The translations under genes were made by a program, and so were the position numbers. Positions 1 through 9,452 of a stretch of DNA of 64,000 nt are shown piece by piece. Origin of the DNA: Clostridium estertheticum. GTDB lineage: Bacteria; Bacillota; Clostridia; Clostridiales; Clostridiaceae. The notes below the pieces were generated by a model. That model was not told the DNA's origin and ran no database searches. It saw nothing but the letters and a program-made list of their open reading frames with translations. The stretch lies in assembly GCF_026650985.1 (NCBI RefSeq), contig NZ_CP086239.1, positions 2,852,001-2,916,000 of the forward strand, read 5' to 3'. Numbering within the stretch: the first letter of the stretch is position 1; every line of letters begins with the position of its first letter.

Positions 1-177
1 ACTTGTTGGTTTTTCAAAACCTGCTATTATTCTAAGGGTCGTTGTTTTCCCACAGCCACTTGGCCCTAGTAGCGTTAAAAACTCACCTTTATTTACCTTT
101 AGCGATATATTCTTAATTACTTCCTGATTTCCAAACTTTTTTATTATATTATCTATTTCTAATATAATTTCTGACAA
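1..177 (-). CDS. potA: ABC transporter ATP-binding protein, PotA-like (partial)
   Basis: First 59 codons of an ABC ATPase that runs off the left edge. It starts with TTG, 10 nt downstream of a strong GGGAGGAG (188-195). The Walker A motif [11 protein letters not shown] follows the stretch KGEFLTLL, a context typical of the spermidine/putrescine importer ATPase PotA. Family knowledge: PotA energises PotBC with binding protein PotD at the membrane. The signature motif, Walker B and regulatory domain lie outside the window, so another CUT-type importer (iron, sulfate or sugar) cannot be excluded. Confidence 0.6.
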   Translation of the reverse strand, partial: MSEIILEIDNIIKKFGNQEVIKNISLKVNKGEFLTLLGPSGCGKTTTLRIIAGFEKPTS

Positions 178-240
178 TTTAAAAAAACTCCTCCCGTTTA
201 TTTAATATTAAAAAATATAATTTTTAAAATTTCTATTCTA

Positions 241-262
241 ATTATACCATAATGTTCATTAT
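241..262 (-). promoter_or_regulatory. Possible promoter -10 and palindrome upstream of the PotA-like gene
   Basis: On the minus strand a TATAAT hexamer (241-246) has a perfect palindrome ATAATG-AA-CATTAT (249-262) in the place of the spacer, and no recognisable -35 box. This would fit a regulated promoter, but AT-rich DNA makes such matches common. Low confidence. Confidence 0.3.
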
Positions 263-297
263 TATGATTATATATCCTAATTATACTATATGTTTAC

Positions 298-1242
298 TCA
301 GGATTGTTTAACTTGTTTTTCAATTTTCTTTTCTTTATTTACCATCCATATACCTAAACATACTAATACAAGCGCAAATATGTTTTTATATTCAAATATA
401 TTTTCATTTAAAAATATCGCTGATAGTATTGATCCAAAAATGGGTATTAAAAAATTAAAAATGGACACGGGACCTACCTTATTATATTTTAGAAGCAGAT
501 TCCATAATGAAAATGCCGCTGATGACAATAAAGCAAGGTACATTAATAAAAGTGAAGAATCCATTGTAAAATGATAAACGCTACCACCGGATAACATGCC
601 AAGTAACATTAACATTATTCCCCCTACAAAAAGGCTATACCCCGTTACCACCATTACATCCATGCTTTTAGTAAGTTTTTTACCATATATAGCACCTACC
701 GCAGAAACAAATGCTGCAATCATTAAAAAACCTTCTCCATTAAACCTAAAAGAAAAATTCAATAAGTCAGTACTAAAATTCATACTCATAACCCCTATAA
801 ATCCTACAATGCATCCAAGTATTTTCTGCATATTCAATTTATCATTTACATATATATAATGAGCTAAAATAACACTAAAAAATGTAACAGTAGAATTCAT
901 TATAGATCCTTTAACACCTGTGGTATTAGAAACACCAATATAAAAAAATATATACTGAAGTGTTGTTTGAATTACCCCCAAACAACTTAAATCCAAAGCA
1001 TTTTTTTTTGAAATATTAAATATTTTCTTTCCACAACTTTTAGCGATAACAAGTAAAACTAGCCCCGCTATAATAAATCTATAACCTGCAAATACAAACT
1101 TTGAAGGTATATCACTTGCAGAAATATTAAACATTATATATCCATTTTTAATCGCTGGAAATGCACTCCCCCATAAAAAACAACAAAACGTTGCAATAAT
1201 AGCTACAACTTTTTTATTTGTAAAAATACTCTTGTTTCTCAA
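298..1242 (-). CDS. EamA/DMT-family membrane transporter
   Basis: About 314 residues with ten predicted hydrophobic segments in two five-helix halves. The first helix carries the family-like FLWGSAFPAIK motif, and a C-terminal basic tail (NKEKKIEKQVK) lies in the cytoplasm. Drug/metabolite transporters of this type usually export amino acids or metabolites; the substrate cannot be read from sequence. No ATG is available at the N-terminus. The AAAGGA ribosome binding site fits a TTG at 1242 (10 nt) better than the TTG at 1251 (3 nt). It stands upstream of, and in the same direction as, the PotA-like gene, with 120 bp between them. Confidence 0.8.
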   Translation of the reverse strand: MRNKSIFTNKKVVAIIATFCCFLWGSAFPAIKNGYIMFNISASDIPSKFVFAGYRFIIAGLVLLVIAKSCGKKIFNISKKNALDLSCLGVIQTTLQYIFFYIGVSNTTGVKGSIMNSTVTFFSVILAHYIYVNDKLNMQKILGCIVGFIGVMSMNFSTDLLNFSFRFNGEGFLMIAAFVSAVGAIYGKKLTKSMDVMVVTGYSLFVGGIMLMLLGMLSGGSVYHFTMDSSLLLMYLALLSSAAFSLWNLLLKYNKVGPVSIFNFLIPIFGSILSAIFLNENIFEYKNIFALVLVCLGIWMVNKEKKIEKQVKQS

Positions 1243-1282
1243 AATAATCAAAATCCTTTCCTACCTATTTCTTTAACACTAA

Positions 1283-1786
1283 TTATAGACTTTTCTCGAA
1301 AGCTACTCTTTCACTTTTGTTCTCTAAATAAATTAGTCCACAATACTTAAAACCGTTTTTCACTAACATATTCTGCATAGATATATTTTCTTTATGTGTA
1401 TCTATTTTGATACTATGTACTTCCTTATTTAAACAGATTTTCTCTATGTTTTTAATTATTATAGAAGATAACCCTAGCCCTTTATTATTAGAATCAATTG
1501 CAATTCTATGAATAACCGCATATGCACCACTACTGACCCATTTCCCACCATAAACATATTCATAATTTTTTTCTCCATCAAAAGAGACCACTACTGTACC
1601 AACTATAATATTGTTTTTTAGCAAGACATATCCATTTTTATTTTTTATATCATTCTTTACGATCTCAGAATTAGGATAATTGTCCTGCCATTGATTAATT
1701 CCTTGCTCCTTAAAATAATCTTGTGCTTGCCTTATAATATTCATTATACTGTTAACGTCTTCCTCTGTCGCTTTGTGAAATTCCAT
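1283..1786 (-). CDS. GNAT-family N-acetyltransferase
   Basis: A 167-residue acetyltransferase of the GNAT fold. The acetyl-CoA pyrophosphate loop appears as IDSNNKGLGLSSIII in the second half, preceded by the beta4 strand AVIHRIAI and followed by the C-terminal GFKYCGLIYLE strand common in this family. The open frame extends 43 codons further upstream, but those codons read poorly. ATG 1786 has AGGGGG 7 nt upstream, so I place the start there. The acceptor substrate is unknown. The next gene downstream (DMT transporter) lies 40 bp away on the same strand and may be co-transcribed. Confidence 0.82.
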   Translation of the reverse strand: MEFHKATEEDVNSIMNIIRQAQDYFKEQGINQWQDNYPNSEIVKNDIKNKNGYVLLKNNIIVGTVVVSFDGEKNYEYVYGGKWVSSGAYAVIHRIAIDSNNKGLGLSSIIIKNIEKICLNKEVHSIKIDTHKENISMQNMLVKNGFKYCGLIYLENKSERVAFEKSL

Positions 1787-1997
1787 TTCACTTCCCCCTT
1801 CTATTATCTTAATTTTTTCAAAATACCACTTTCTGCTAACTATTATACATTTATCTTCTATTGAATACCAATACCAATATAAATTAATTACCCTATTTAA
1901 TAATAACTTTAACAAAATGACTCTATTAATAATATTATATAATATGTTTCTTTATTTATATTAAAAATCTAGAATACGTAATAAAGGAGGAGATTAT

Positions 1998-2750
1998 ATG
2001 CGAATAAATAATATAGAAAACTCAAATTTATCTACACTTAAGTATTTATATTCTAATTATAGAGAAATAACCTATCCTACTTTGAAGGACATATTTGAAA
2101 GCTGCATATTAAGCCGTGAGTTAAGTGATGACAATGATGAAATTTTGGATGTTACTGCTTCACTTTTAATAAAGACTCACAATGACAAGACAATTTTGCC
2201 AACAATAGTGGATACTATTTTTTCTAGAAACAGAAAAGGTCAATTTAATCATGATCTAATATGGACTTTTTTTCAAGCAAGAGATCCTTACAGTTTAATG
2301 TTAATTGCAAATTACCTGGATTCAGATAACATAAATGATGTTAAATTAGCTAGTCAACTTTTAGATTTTGTGCCCTCCATAGATATTACTCGAGGTGTGG
2401 ATGTTAAAAAACAATATCTCTCTTTTTTCTACTATCTTAAAGAAAACTACCCTTTTTTATATTTTACAGGTGAAAGTTTCCAACGAACAAGTAACCCTAA
2501 GCCTTATGCAATAGCAATCAATGCCAAATATTTATGCAAACGGGTATCAGTTTATACTGGTAAGCCCTTTATACCATTAACAAAAAAGGAAAATAACTTA
2601 TCTAATTATTTCAACAAATTAGATGATAATAACAAACAATTACTATCAAACTTCTCTCTTAAAATTCAATATGAAAATAAATATTTATGGAGGTCATGGA
2701 TTAACCAACCCATAATTAATCAAATAAACATAGCGGAGGTTAATAGATGA
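1998..2750 (+). CDS. Unknown protein translationally coupled to tgl
   Basis: A 250-residue soluble protein with a strong AAAGGAGGAG ribosome binding site. I do not recognise the family. Residues about 50-130 are mostly helical with recurring I/L-rich segments, and loosely resemble HEAT-like repeats. The C-terminal half is rich in Lys/Asn/Tyr and includes a YFNKLDDNNKQLL segment. There is no signal peptide or membrane segment. Its last codons overlap the start of tgl by 4 nt (ATGA), so the two are almost certainly translated from one mRNA. By context it may act with the spore-coat transglutaminase as a substrate, partner or regulator; this is inference only. Confidence 0.75.
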   Translation: MRINNIENSNLSTLKYLYSNYREITYPTLKDIFESCILSRELSDDNDEILDVTASLLIKTHNDKTILPTIVDTIFSRNRKGQFNHDLIWTFFQARDPYSLMLIANYLDSDNINDVKLASQLLDFVPSIDITRGVDVKKQYLSFFYYLKENYPFLYFTGESFQRTSNPKPYAIAINAKYLCKRVSVYTGKPFIPLTKKENNLSNYFNKLDDNNKQLLSNFSLKIQYENKYLWRSWINQPIINQINIAEVNR

Positions 2751-3496
2751 TAATAATTTCTGGAAGTGTTGTTAACGTTAATACCTTTATTCATGATTAT
2801 AATCCAAATGATATTGAAAAAGATATTATAACTAAGATGGATTTAAGTAAAGCGCAATATGAATATGATTCATTAACTCAATTTAAATTTGAGTTAGATT
2901 TTCGATATAGTATTGTTATTGCTGCAAAAAATCTAAATAAAGGAGATATGGATTTCAGAACCTTTCGTAAATCAATATGTAACCCTGATTATTGGGATCG
3001 TACTAAGGAAGGTGGCTTTATATTAAAAAAAGGAGTGGCCCCTAGTGATGCTATTAAGGATATTTCTATAAATAGCTCTAAATATGGCACTGAATGTGCA
3101 ACTGCCATGATTATTATTTATTATCAAGCATTACTTAATATATTTTCTGCAAATTTTTTCAATAGATTATTTCCAAATATACAGTTAATGAATTGGCATT
3201 ATATAGATAATCTTCTTGAAGATGTCGGTTTTATAAAAAAAAGAAGTGACTATTTACCAGGTGATAGAAGATACTTTTACAATCCTGATGTAGATCCCGT
3301 AGCACCTGAGTGGCAAGGAGAAAATGTTATAGACCTTAGTAATGGCCTTTATTATGGACATGGCATAGGAATCGGATACGCTGACGAAATAATTAGTGAA
3401 TTAAATAAATTTAGAATAAAAGAAGCAACCACCTCCTCTTACTTATTAGATTCAGCTGCACGCCCCGATTTTAATGCTTTAGCTGATATAAAATAA
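2747..3496 (+). CDS. tgl: Protein-glutamine gamma-glutamyltransferase, spore coat transglutaminase
   Basis: 249 residues, essentially the length of Bacillus subtilis Tgl, which cross-links spore coat proteins by epsilon-(gamma-glutamyl)lysine bonds. The catalytic residues known for the family can be placed: Cys117 in YGTECATAM, Glu192 in WQGENVI and His205 in YYGHGIG. Other family blocks are FRTFRKS, PSDAIKDI and YFYNPDVDP. GGAGG lies 7 nt before the ATG, inside the preceding gene. A perfect 18-bp terminator follows directly. Expression late in sporulation in the mother cell is expected from the family, but I could not identify a convincing sigma-K or sigma-E promoter. Confidence 0.93.
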   Translation: MIIISGSVVNVNTFIHDYNPNDIEKDIITKMDLSKAQYEYDSLTQFKFELDFRYSIVIAAKNLNKGDMDFRTFRKSICNPDYWDRTKEGGFILKKGVAPSDAIKDISINSSKYGTECATAMIIIYYQALLNIFSANFFNRLFPNIQLMNWHYIDNLLEDVGFIKKRSDYLPGDRRYFYNPDVDPVAPEWQGENVIDLSNGLYYGHGIGIGYADEIISELNKFRIKEATTSSYLLDSAARPDFNALADIK

Positions 3497-3542
3497 ACTG
3501 TTTCTAAAGGTAATTTTTTACCTTTAGAAACAGTTATTTTTT
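3496..3542 (+). terminator. Intrinsic terminator of the tgl operon
   Basis: Perfect 18-bp stem (3496-3513 with 3518-3535), 4-nt loop and a T tract. It begins on the last base of the tgl stop codon. The flanking sequence may also stop minus-strand transcription. Confidence 0.92.
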
Positions 3543-3578
3543 AAACATTTAACATTAAATTTATATTATCCGATTTTT

Positions 3579-4415
3579 TTATATTTTTTCAGCTAGGTTC
3601 CCCATCATTTCAGCTGTTGAATTTAATTCCTCAAGGGATGCTGCTATTTCTTGAAGTGTTGCTGCCTGACCCTCAAATAGTCCAGTTGATTTACTTATTT
3701 TTTCATTTATACTTTTTATTGAAGCACCAATGTTTTTTAATACATCATCCACTTTTTTAACTGATTCACTAGTTGAAGTTGATAATTTTCTGATTTCTGT
3801 TGCAACTACTTTAAATCCTCTCCCTGCATCTCCTGCTCTTGCAGCCTCTATTGCAGCATTTAAACCTAACATATTTGTTTTGGATGAAATTGCTTGAATA
3901 AAACTTAGAATATCATCTGTATCTTTTGAGCTTTTATCAGCCTCTTGAACTTTTAATACTATATCATCATTCATATTAACTACATTTTGTACTCCTGATG
4001 ACAGATCGTTAACAGCATCTGATATATGACCAAGGGATGCATACAAATTTTGAGAAATGCTCATTAACTCATTTCTTTTAATTAAGCTTTTCCCCATTAC
4101 AATGCACCCTTCTACTACGCCTTGTTTATTATGAATAGGAATTGCATAAGATCTAAATGGAATTCCATATACCTCTTTTGGCACATTCTTAACAAGTACT
4201 TTATCATTTTGCATTGCCGTATTTAAGGCTCCACCCTGTGGTATCACATCGCCTTCCTTTAATTTCAAATCTAAGTTTGGATTACATGCTACACTCAAAT
4301 ATGCTTGTGTATCTGCTACCCCAAAAGAAACATCATCATCAAAGAAATAGGGTAAGTACGGTAATAAAGTATTGAACGCGTTTAATACCTCATTGTCAGA
4401 AATTGTTTTTTCCAT
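3579..4415 (-). CDS. Soluble methyl-accepting chemotaxis-type transducer
   Basis: 278 residues with no transmembrane segment. Residues 1-115 form a small globular sensor-like domain (contains [16 protein letters not shown] and an [19 protein letters not shown] strand pair). Residues about 120-278 are a long helical hairpin ending in the conserved signalling tip [26 protein letters not shown], which contacts CheA/CheW in this family. The signalling module is short compared with classical receptors and lacks HAMP. The ligand is unknown. AAAGGAG precedes the ATG. It is transcribed alone; the convergent tgl operon ends 37 bp downstream of its stop. Confidence 0.85.
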   Translation of the reverse strand: MEKTISDNEVLNAFNTLLPYLPYFFDDDVSFGVADTQAYLSVACNPNLDLKLKEGDVIPQGGALNTAMQNDKVLVKNVPKEVYGIPFRSYAIPIHNKQGVVEGCIVMGKSLIKRNELMSISQNLYASLGHISDAVNDLSSGVQNVVNMNDDIVLKVQEADKSSKDTDDILSFIQAISSKTNMLGLNAAIEAARAGDAGRGFKVVATEIRKLSTSTSESVKKVDDVLKNIGASIKSINEKISKSTGLFEGQAATLQEIAASLEELNSTAEMMGNLAEKI

Positions 4416-4570
4416 CTTTATTTTTCTCCTTTATATTATATAATTATCTTTTTTCACCTAATCACTTAATACTCGTTTATTGTATATAATACTTTATTTT
4501 TTTACATAAAAGTCTTATATAACACACAATTTCAACATTCTACTATCCATTGGCTGCAACTAACATTATT

Positions 4571-5839
4571 TTAAAATAGCTTATTATTAATATAGAAGCT
4601 ATAAGCATTGCCGCCTTTTTTCTTAGTAAAATACATTGCTCTATCTGCATTATGAATTAGCCCTTGCGTACTGTCAGATCCATCAGGATAAATAGTAATT
4701 CCTATGCTTATATGTACATCCAAATTGACATTATTCCATTTTACAGGCTTATTCACAAACTTAAGTATTCTATCGGCAATCATTAAAACGTCTTCTTTAC
4801 CCTTTATAAAAGGTTGAATCACGAGAAACTCATCTCCACCAAACCTACCAATTATATCAGTCTTTCTTACAGCTTCTTGTAGTCTTTTTGCTACTTGTTT
4901 CAAAACTTCATCCCCTGCATTGTGACCATGAATGTCATTTATTAATTTAAATTTATCTACGTCAAAAATTAATACTGCAAATTTATTTTTATTTGCTTTT
5001 GATTGGTTTAATATTTTTTCAAATTGATACATAAAAAACCCTCTATTTGGTATCTCTGTTAAAGCATCATAGTTTGCAAGGTACTTTATCTTTTCTTCAG
5101 ATTCTTTCCTCTGCGTAATGTCACGAATAATATGAATTCGAAACAATTCACCGTTTATTTCTGTAGTCTGTGAGCTTACTTCTACAGGAAAAGTTGTGCC
5201 GTCTTTTTTAACATTGATACCTTCATACACTATTCCTTCTGAAGCGGAAATCTCCATTTGTGCCTGATATTCCTTCATAGTTGAAGGCTCTCTTAATTGT
5301 TGTAATCTCATATTATGAAATTCTTCGCGAGAGTAACCATATTTTTCTACCGCAGTTTTATTTGCATCAATAATACTTCCATCTGATTTAAGATAAATGA
5401 TTATATCCATTGCATTCTCAAACAGTATAAAGTATTTTTTTAACACTTCATTAGCTTTAATAATATCTGTAATATCATTAAATAAAATAATAAACTGACC
5501 TTTAGTTGGACTAATAATATTAACTTTAAAATGTTTGTCTACACTTTTAATATATATATTTTGTTTTATACTTTTACCACTTAGTGCAACTTTACCGCAT
5601 GTTTCAATCCATTTTGAATCTATATCAGGGTATACTTCTTTAATTGTTTTACCTATAATATTTCTTTTCACTCCAAACATATCTTCAAAAAAATTATTAA
5701 ATTCTAATATTTTAAAACTTATCGCTACTCCATCAACTCCACAAATAACCTCATTCAGCAGAAAACCCTCTTCCAAAGAATTAAACAAATTATTAAAATA
5801 TCTTTCGCAATCACTACCACATACGTAACGTTTAAACAT
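4571..5839 (-). CDS. PAS-PAS-GGDEF diguanylate cyclase
   Basis: 422 residues, cytoplasmic. Two PAS-like sensor domains (about 15-130 and 135-250, the second ending in the linker DITQRKESEEKIKYLA) are followed by a GGDEF domain (about 255-415). The active-site RFGGDEFLV is intact, and an RKTD inhibitory I-site sits five residues before it, so the protein should make c-di-GMP with product inhibition. NRGFF and HNAGDEVL also fit the domain. The ribosome binding site AGGGAG is about 13 nt before the ATG, slightly long. The asd gene lies upstream, separated by a terminator. Confidence 0.9.
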   Translation of the reverse strand: MFKRYVCGSDCERYFNNLFNSLEEGFLLNEVICGVDGVAISFKILEFNNFFEDMFGVKRNIIGKTIKEVYPDIDSKWIETCGKVALSGKSIKQNIYIKSVDKHFKVNIISPTKGQFIILFNDITDIIKANEVLKKYFILFENAMDIIIYLKSDGSIIDANKTAVEKYGYSREEFHNMRLQQLREPSTMKEYQAQMEISASEGIVYEGINVKKDGTTFPVEVSSQTTEINGELFRIHIIRDITQRKESEEKIKYLANYDALTEIPNRGFFMYQFEKILNQSKANKNKFAVLIFDVDKFKLINDIHGHNAGDEVLKQVAKRLQEAVRKTDIIGRFGGDEFLVIQPFIKGKEDVLMIADRILKFVNKPVKWNNVNLDVHISIGITIYPDGSDSTQGLIHNADRAMYFTKKKGGNAYSFYINNKLF

Positions 5840-5904
5840 TTCTATTCAACGCTCCCTTCATCATAGAATTATGTTTTAAATATATTTGAAATCAATAGTT
5901 TATT

Positions 5905-5938
5905 TTAGAAAAGGCATAACAAAACATTGCTATACCTT
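5905..5938 (-). terminator. Intrinsic terminator downstream of the aspartate decarboxylase gene
   Basis: 11-bp imperfect stem (5911-5921 with 5928-5938) followed on the minus strand by TTCTAAAA. The hairpin closely resembles the one after maltose phosphorylase at 20741-20767. Confidence 0.7.
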
Positions 5939-5967
5939 CTTTGTAAACTATGTATAATATTAACTAT

Positions 5968-7590
5968 CTAATTCTTCCACTCCGTCACATATTCCTCAAG
6001 TATCTTATGGAGTACTTTTCCTATTTTACTGTAATGCTCATCATCAAGATTTGCTAATGATATTCTAATTGACCATTCAGGTCCATGAAATCCACCACCA
6101 CTAAGTAACACTATAGAAGATTCTTGTGCTAAACGGAAAAGAATATCCACAGGTTTATATTTTTTTTGCAAATACTTTGCAAATTCATCACCATAATAAT
6201 TACATGCCCACTCTAACAAATCAAATTCTGTATAATATGCTGCATCCAGCAGATCGCATCGAAGTTCTAAACCCAACCCTTCAAATAAAAGTTTTTGCCT
6301 ACGATGGCAAATATCTTTAGTAAGCTGCTTATATTTATTTTCTTTATCAATAAGTGCAAATACGGAGAAAAAAGCCATTTGTATTTGTTGTGGTGTTGAT
6401 AAACCTGCAGTATGGTTTAGTGCTACTTGCCTACTATCTGCTACTATTCTATCAATAAAAGGGATTTGTTCAGGATTAGTTGATAATGTTGAATAACGTC
6501 TCCTAGCCCTTTCTTTTTTATCTTCAGGTAATTCTCTTAATAATTTATCAAATACATTATCTTCATAAAGAGCAATAGTCCCAAGGCGCCATCCTGTTAC
6601 TCCAAAATATTTAGAAAAAGAATATACTCCTATTGAATTATATGGCAAATCAGCTACTAATGAACGGAAATTATCAACAAAAGTACCATAAACGTCATCT
6701 GAAATAATCATTAAATTAGGATTATCTTTTTTAACTATACTTTTTATAAGTTGAATTGTTTCAGATTTCATTGCTACAGACGGAGGATTGCTTGGGTTTA
6801 CAATAAACAAAGCTTTTATAGATGGATCCCTAAGTTTTTCAATTTGATCATTAGGGTATTGCCAAGTATGGACTCCATCAGAAGTCGTCTCAGAGGCTAA
6901 AAGCTCTACAACATCAAAATTATAACGTGGTAAATGTGGAATCTCAAGGTAAGGAGTAAATATAGGTGCCATTAAAGCAACTTTATCACCAATAGATAGT
7001 ATATTATTAGCAATCAAACTATCAAATATATAACACATTCCAGCCGTCGCACCTTCTACAGCAAACAAATTGAATTTTCCAGCCATTGGTGAGTTATAAC
7101 ACAATTCCTGAATAAGATAATCGTGAACAACTTTTTCAACATGTACAAGCATTCTATCAGGTTCTGGGTAGTTATCTCCTATAATTCCATCTGCCAGTTC
7201 ATATACCCAATCATCTTGATCAAATCCTTTAGATATTATTCCATAATTAATAATATTTTCGAGAAGATCAATTCCTGGATAAGTAGAATTTTCTCTAATA
7301 AAATCTCGAAATCGATTTGCAATCCCTTTTTTTTCTGGCATCCCAGCAAGATCCTTATTATTCCATACTCTACGTGTTTCTAAAACTGAAAAAAGACCAA
7401 ATGTAAAAAAAGCTTCCCGAGGAGTTGCTGCTGTCCAATTGGGATTACCCCTGCCTGCATCTAGTAATGCATGTGCACCCTTTTCTTTTGATTCTTCTGC
7501 AAGGCTAATTAGTTTATTCTTAAGTTCAAATGGACTTACCTTACCATAGATATGTTCTATTTCTTTACGCTTGACATCAAGTGTATCCAT
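5968..7590 (-). CDS. asdA: Bifunctional aspartate aminotransferase / L-aspartate beta-decarboxylase
   Basis: 540 residues, PLP fold-type I. The length and blocks RGNPNWTAATPREAF, YNSPMAGKFNLFAVEGATAGMCY and NPSNPPS match aspartate 4-decarboxylases (about 530-545 aa) rather than ordinary 400-aa aminotransferases. The PLP lysine is in SFSKYFGVTGWRLG. The reaction is L-aspartate to L-alanine plus CO2, with a side transamination; with an aspartate/alanine antiporter AspT it generates proton motive force. No aspT is nearby. The open frame begins six codons earlier as M-RRRR-N, but those arginine codons are the AGGAGGAGGAG ribosome binding site, so the ATG at 7590 is the start. Flanked by its own terminator, so probably monocistronic. 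Confidence 0.9.
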   Translation of the reverse strand: MDTLDVKRKEIEHIYGKVSPFELKNKLISLAEESKEKGAHALLDAGRGNPNWTAATPREAFFTFGLFSVLETRRVWNNKDLAGMPEKKGIANRFRDFIRENSTYPGIDLLENIINYGIISKGFDQDDWVYELADGIIGDNYPEPDRMLVHVEKVVHDYLIQELCYNSPMAGKFNLFAVEGATAGMCYIFDSLIANNILSIGDKVALMAPIFTPYLEIPHLPRYNFDVVELLASETTSDGVHTWQYPNDQIEKLRDPSIKALFIVNPSNPPSVAMKSETIQLIKSIVKKDNPNLMIISDDVYGTFVDNFRSLVADLPYNSIGVYSFSKYFGVTGWRLGTIALYEDNVFDKLLRELPEDKKERARRRYSTLSTNPEQIPFIDRIVADSRQVALNHTAGLSTPQQIQMAFFSVFALIDKENKYKQLTKDICHRRQKLLFEGLGLELRCDLLDAAYYTEFDLLEWACNYYGDEFAKYLQKKYKPVDILFRLAQESSIVLLSGGGFHGPEWSIRISLANLDDEHYSKIGKVLHKILEEYVTEWKN

Positions 7591-7657
7591 ATTTCTCCTC
7601 CTCCTCATATAGCAATATAGTTAGTATTAGGAATTAATACTGTTTTATTCTATAGTA

Positions 7658-8509
7658 CTATTTTTTTCTCTGCTTTTTTTTAGTAGCCTTTACTTGTTTT
7701 TTCTTGTTTTTACTTTTCCCTTTATTTAACTTACTAACTCCTAACATAAATTGAGATTTAGAGTCATTATTTTTTTTAGCAAAACAATCCCAGCATCCTA
7801 GTTCTGCTATAGTATCATTAAAAAACGAATACCCTTCATCTTTCAAATTCGAGAACTTTGTTATGTCATGTATTTTAATAGCGACCTCTACTTCTTCTAA
7901 AGATATACACTCCTCATCAACTAATTCATCCGCGTAAGCTTTTTTTATATATTGATTTAATTCGCTAGGACCTGCATCACAAGAATCGTATATAAGTTCA
8001 TTCCAAACTTGTGAAAATTCACGTTCAAGTTTTCCTTCAAATAAACTCTTATAGTATTCAATAACTTCCTCTTGAGATATAACCCCTTCGCCTAGGAGTG
8101 CAATAAAGGATTTAATAGCAGCACTTCTAACATACTCATTAACGCTACTATCTTCCACTAATTTTTTTAATGGCTCTGTATCACTTCCACAAACTGATGC
8201 TAAAATTCTATGTAAATCCTCAGTAAGGTACTCACGATAAATATCACTAGAAATTTCATTTTGTATACTAATCAAATCTATAATTGGTTTAAGGCTCCTC
8301 TTTTCTTTAAACTGTGCTAACAAAAATATTGCATATATGTGTGCAAAATAATCAGGTTTTTCTAGAATCTCTTCATAATTATCTTTAGCATTTTCTAATA
8401 TTTCAATTAATTCAGGTATAAACTCATCCCTGCGATTTATTATCTCTTTTAATTGTGCTTCGGGAAACTCCCCATTATTATATTCGATCTCTTTAAGTAA
8501 TTCTTTCAT
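7658..8509 (-). CDS. DUF1186-type HEAT-like protein
   Basis: About 283 residues. Alpha-helical repeats over residues 1-190 (blocks such as FIPELIEILENAKDNYEE, SVNEYVRSAAIKSFIALL and WNELIYDSCD) match proteins annotated DUF1186. The tail is extremely basic, with runs of KKK. A Cys pair (CWDC) sits before the tail and might be a degenerate metal-binding element. The function is unknown in the family. The first frame codons MKKE are the AAGAAGGAG ribosome binding site, so I start at the next ATG (8509). It lies 67 bp upstream of asdA on the same strand. Confidence 0.75.
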   Translation of the reverse strand: MKELLKEIEYNNGEFPEAQLKEIINRRDEFIPELIEILENAKDNYEEILEKPDYFAHIYAIFLLAQFKEKRSLKPIIDLISIQNEISSDIYREYLTEDLHRILASVCGSDTEPLKKLVEDSSVNEYVRSAAIKSFIALLGEGVISQEEVIEYYKSLFEGKLEREFSQVWNELIYDSCDAGPSELNQYIKKAYADELVDEECISLEEVEVAIKIHDITKFSNLKDEGYSFFNDTIAELGCWDCFAKKNNDSKSQFMLGVSKLNKGKSKNKKKQVKATKKKQRKK

Positions 8510-8764
8510 AAAATAAAACTCCTTCTTCATTTAATTTATTCACTACATTATATCTTATTTTTTGCCCAAAATTTAAAAAACGATAAATTATTACACTATT
8601 CGATATTTGATGACTATAGGTAGCTTTAAAAATTAAAATATATACATAGATGTCGCCTTGTTTACACCTTCTAAAAATTGTAGTATATTATATACTAACT
8701 ACAATAATTTTATTATTGAAAACTTATCTAAATTATTTAAAATTTATACGAAGGGGTGATAACC

Positions 8765-9412
8765 ATGGAAAATTTTACAGCACTAAATTATACTCACCTT
8801 GAGGATATTAAATTTAATATATCTGACTTAGAAAATTCATATTACGGTGGCAGTCAGTATTGGTTCCCAAAAAAACTTAATAAACTTAGTGGTTGTGGTC
8901 CAGTTGTTGCTGCTAATATAACTGCATATTTAGCTCAAATATTCCCAGATAAATATAGCAATTTATACCCGTATAAGGGTATTATCAATAAAAATGATTT
9001 TATCCTGCATATGATCGAGATCAGAAAATATGTAAAACCAGGAATCTTTGGACTTACCTCTGTTCAGCAATTTTCAGATAATGTTTTAGATTTTGCAAAA
9101 AAAAGAAATGTATCTTTAACACCTCATATTTTAGATTATAGTGCTAATAGTATTGATGAAGCCGTAACCTTTATTTTAGAAGCTTTATCACAAAGACTTC
9201 CAGTGGCCCTCTTAGTTCTTAAACATCCAGTAAAGGAATTTAAGGAATATGCCTGGCATTGGATGACTATAACTGGCCTAGAGCTAAATTTAAAAGACAA
9301 TATATATTACATCTCGGTATCCACCTATGGTGAACATCGAGAGATAAACTTAAATATGCTTTGGAATCAAAGACGTGCAAAAGATATAATTAGGCTTGCA
9401 TATTTCATCTAA
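8765..9412 (+). CDS. C39-like cysteine peptidase-fold protein
   Basis: 215 residues. LSGCGPVVAANITAYL puts a candidate catalytic Cys44 at the start of a helix, and EYAWHWMTITGLE puts a candidate His165 at a strand start, in the papain/C39 arrangement. There is no signal peptide, no ABC transporter domain and no bacteriocin precursor nearby, so it is not a typical leader peptidase. The GTG at 8756 lies inside the AAGGGG ribosome binding site, so the ATG at 8765 is preferred. A candidate promoter is TTGTTT (8658-8663), 17 bp, TAGTAT (8681-8686). Substrate and role are unknown. Confidence 0.65.
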   Translation: MENFTALNYTHLEDIKFNISDLENSYYGGSQYWFPKKLNKLSGCGPVVAANITAYLAQIFPDKYSNLYPYKGIINKNDFILHMIEIRKYVKPGIFGLTSVQQFSDNVLDFAKKRNVSLTPHILDYSANSIDEAVTFILEALSQRLPVALLVLKHPVKEFKEYAWHWMTITGLELNLKDNIYYISVSTYGEHREINLNMLWNQRRAKDIIRLAYFI

Positions 9413-9452
9413 GAGTTAACCTTTTATAATCTCATTAACTAATATACAAAAT

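Noticed and set aside
7591-7608. Aspartate decarboxylase start with an MRRRRN N-terminus
   Set aside because: The arginine codons are the AGGAGGAGGAG ribosome binding site of the ATG at 7590. The same logic was used at 8530, 10550, 11633, 36527, 38428, 53371 and 59367.
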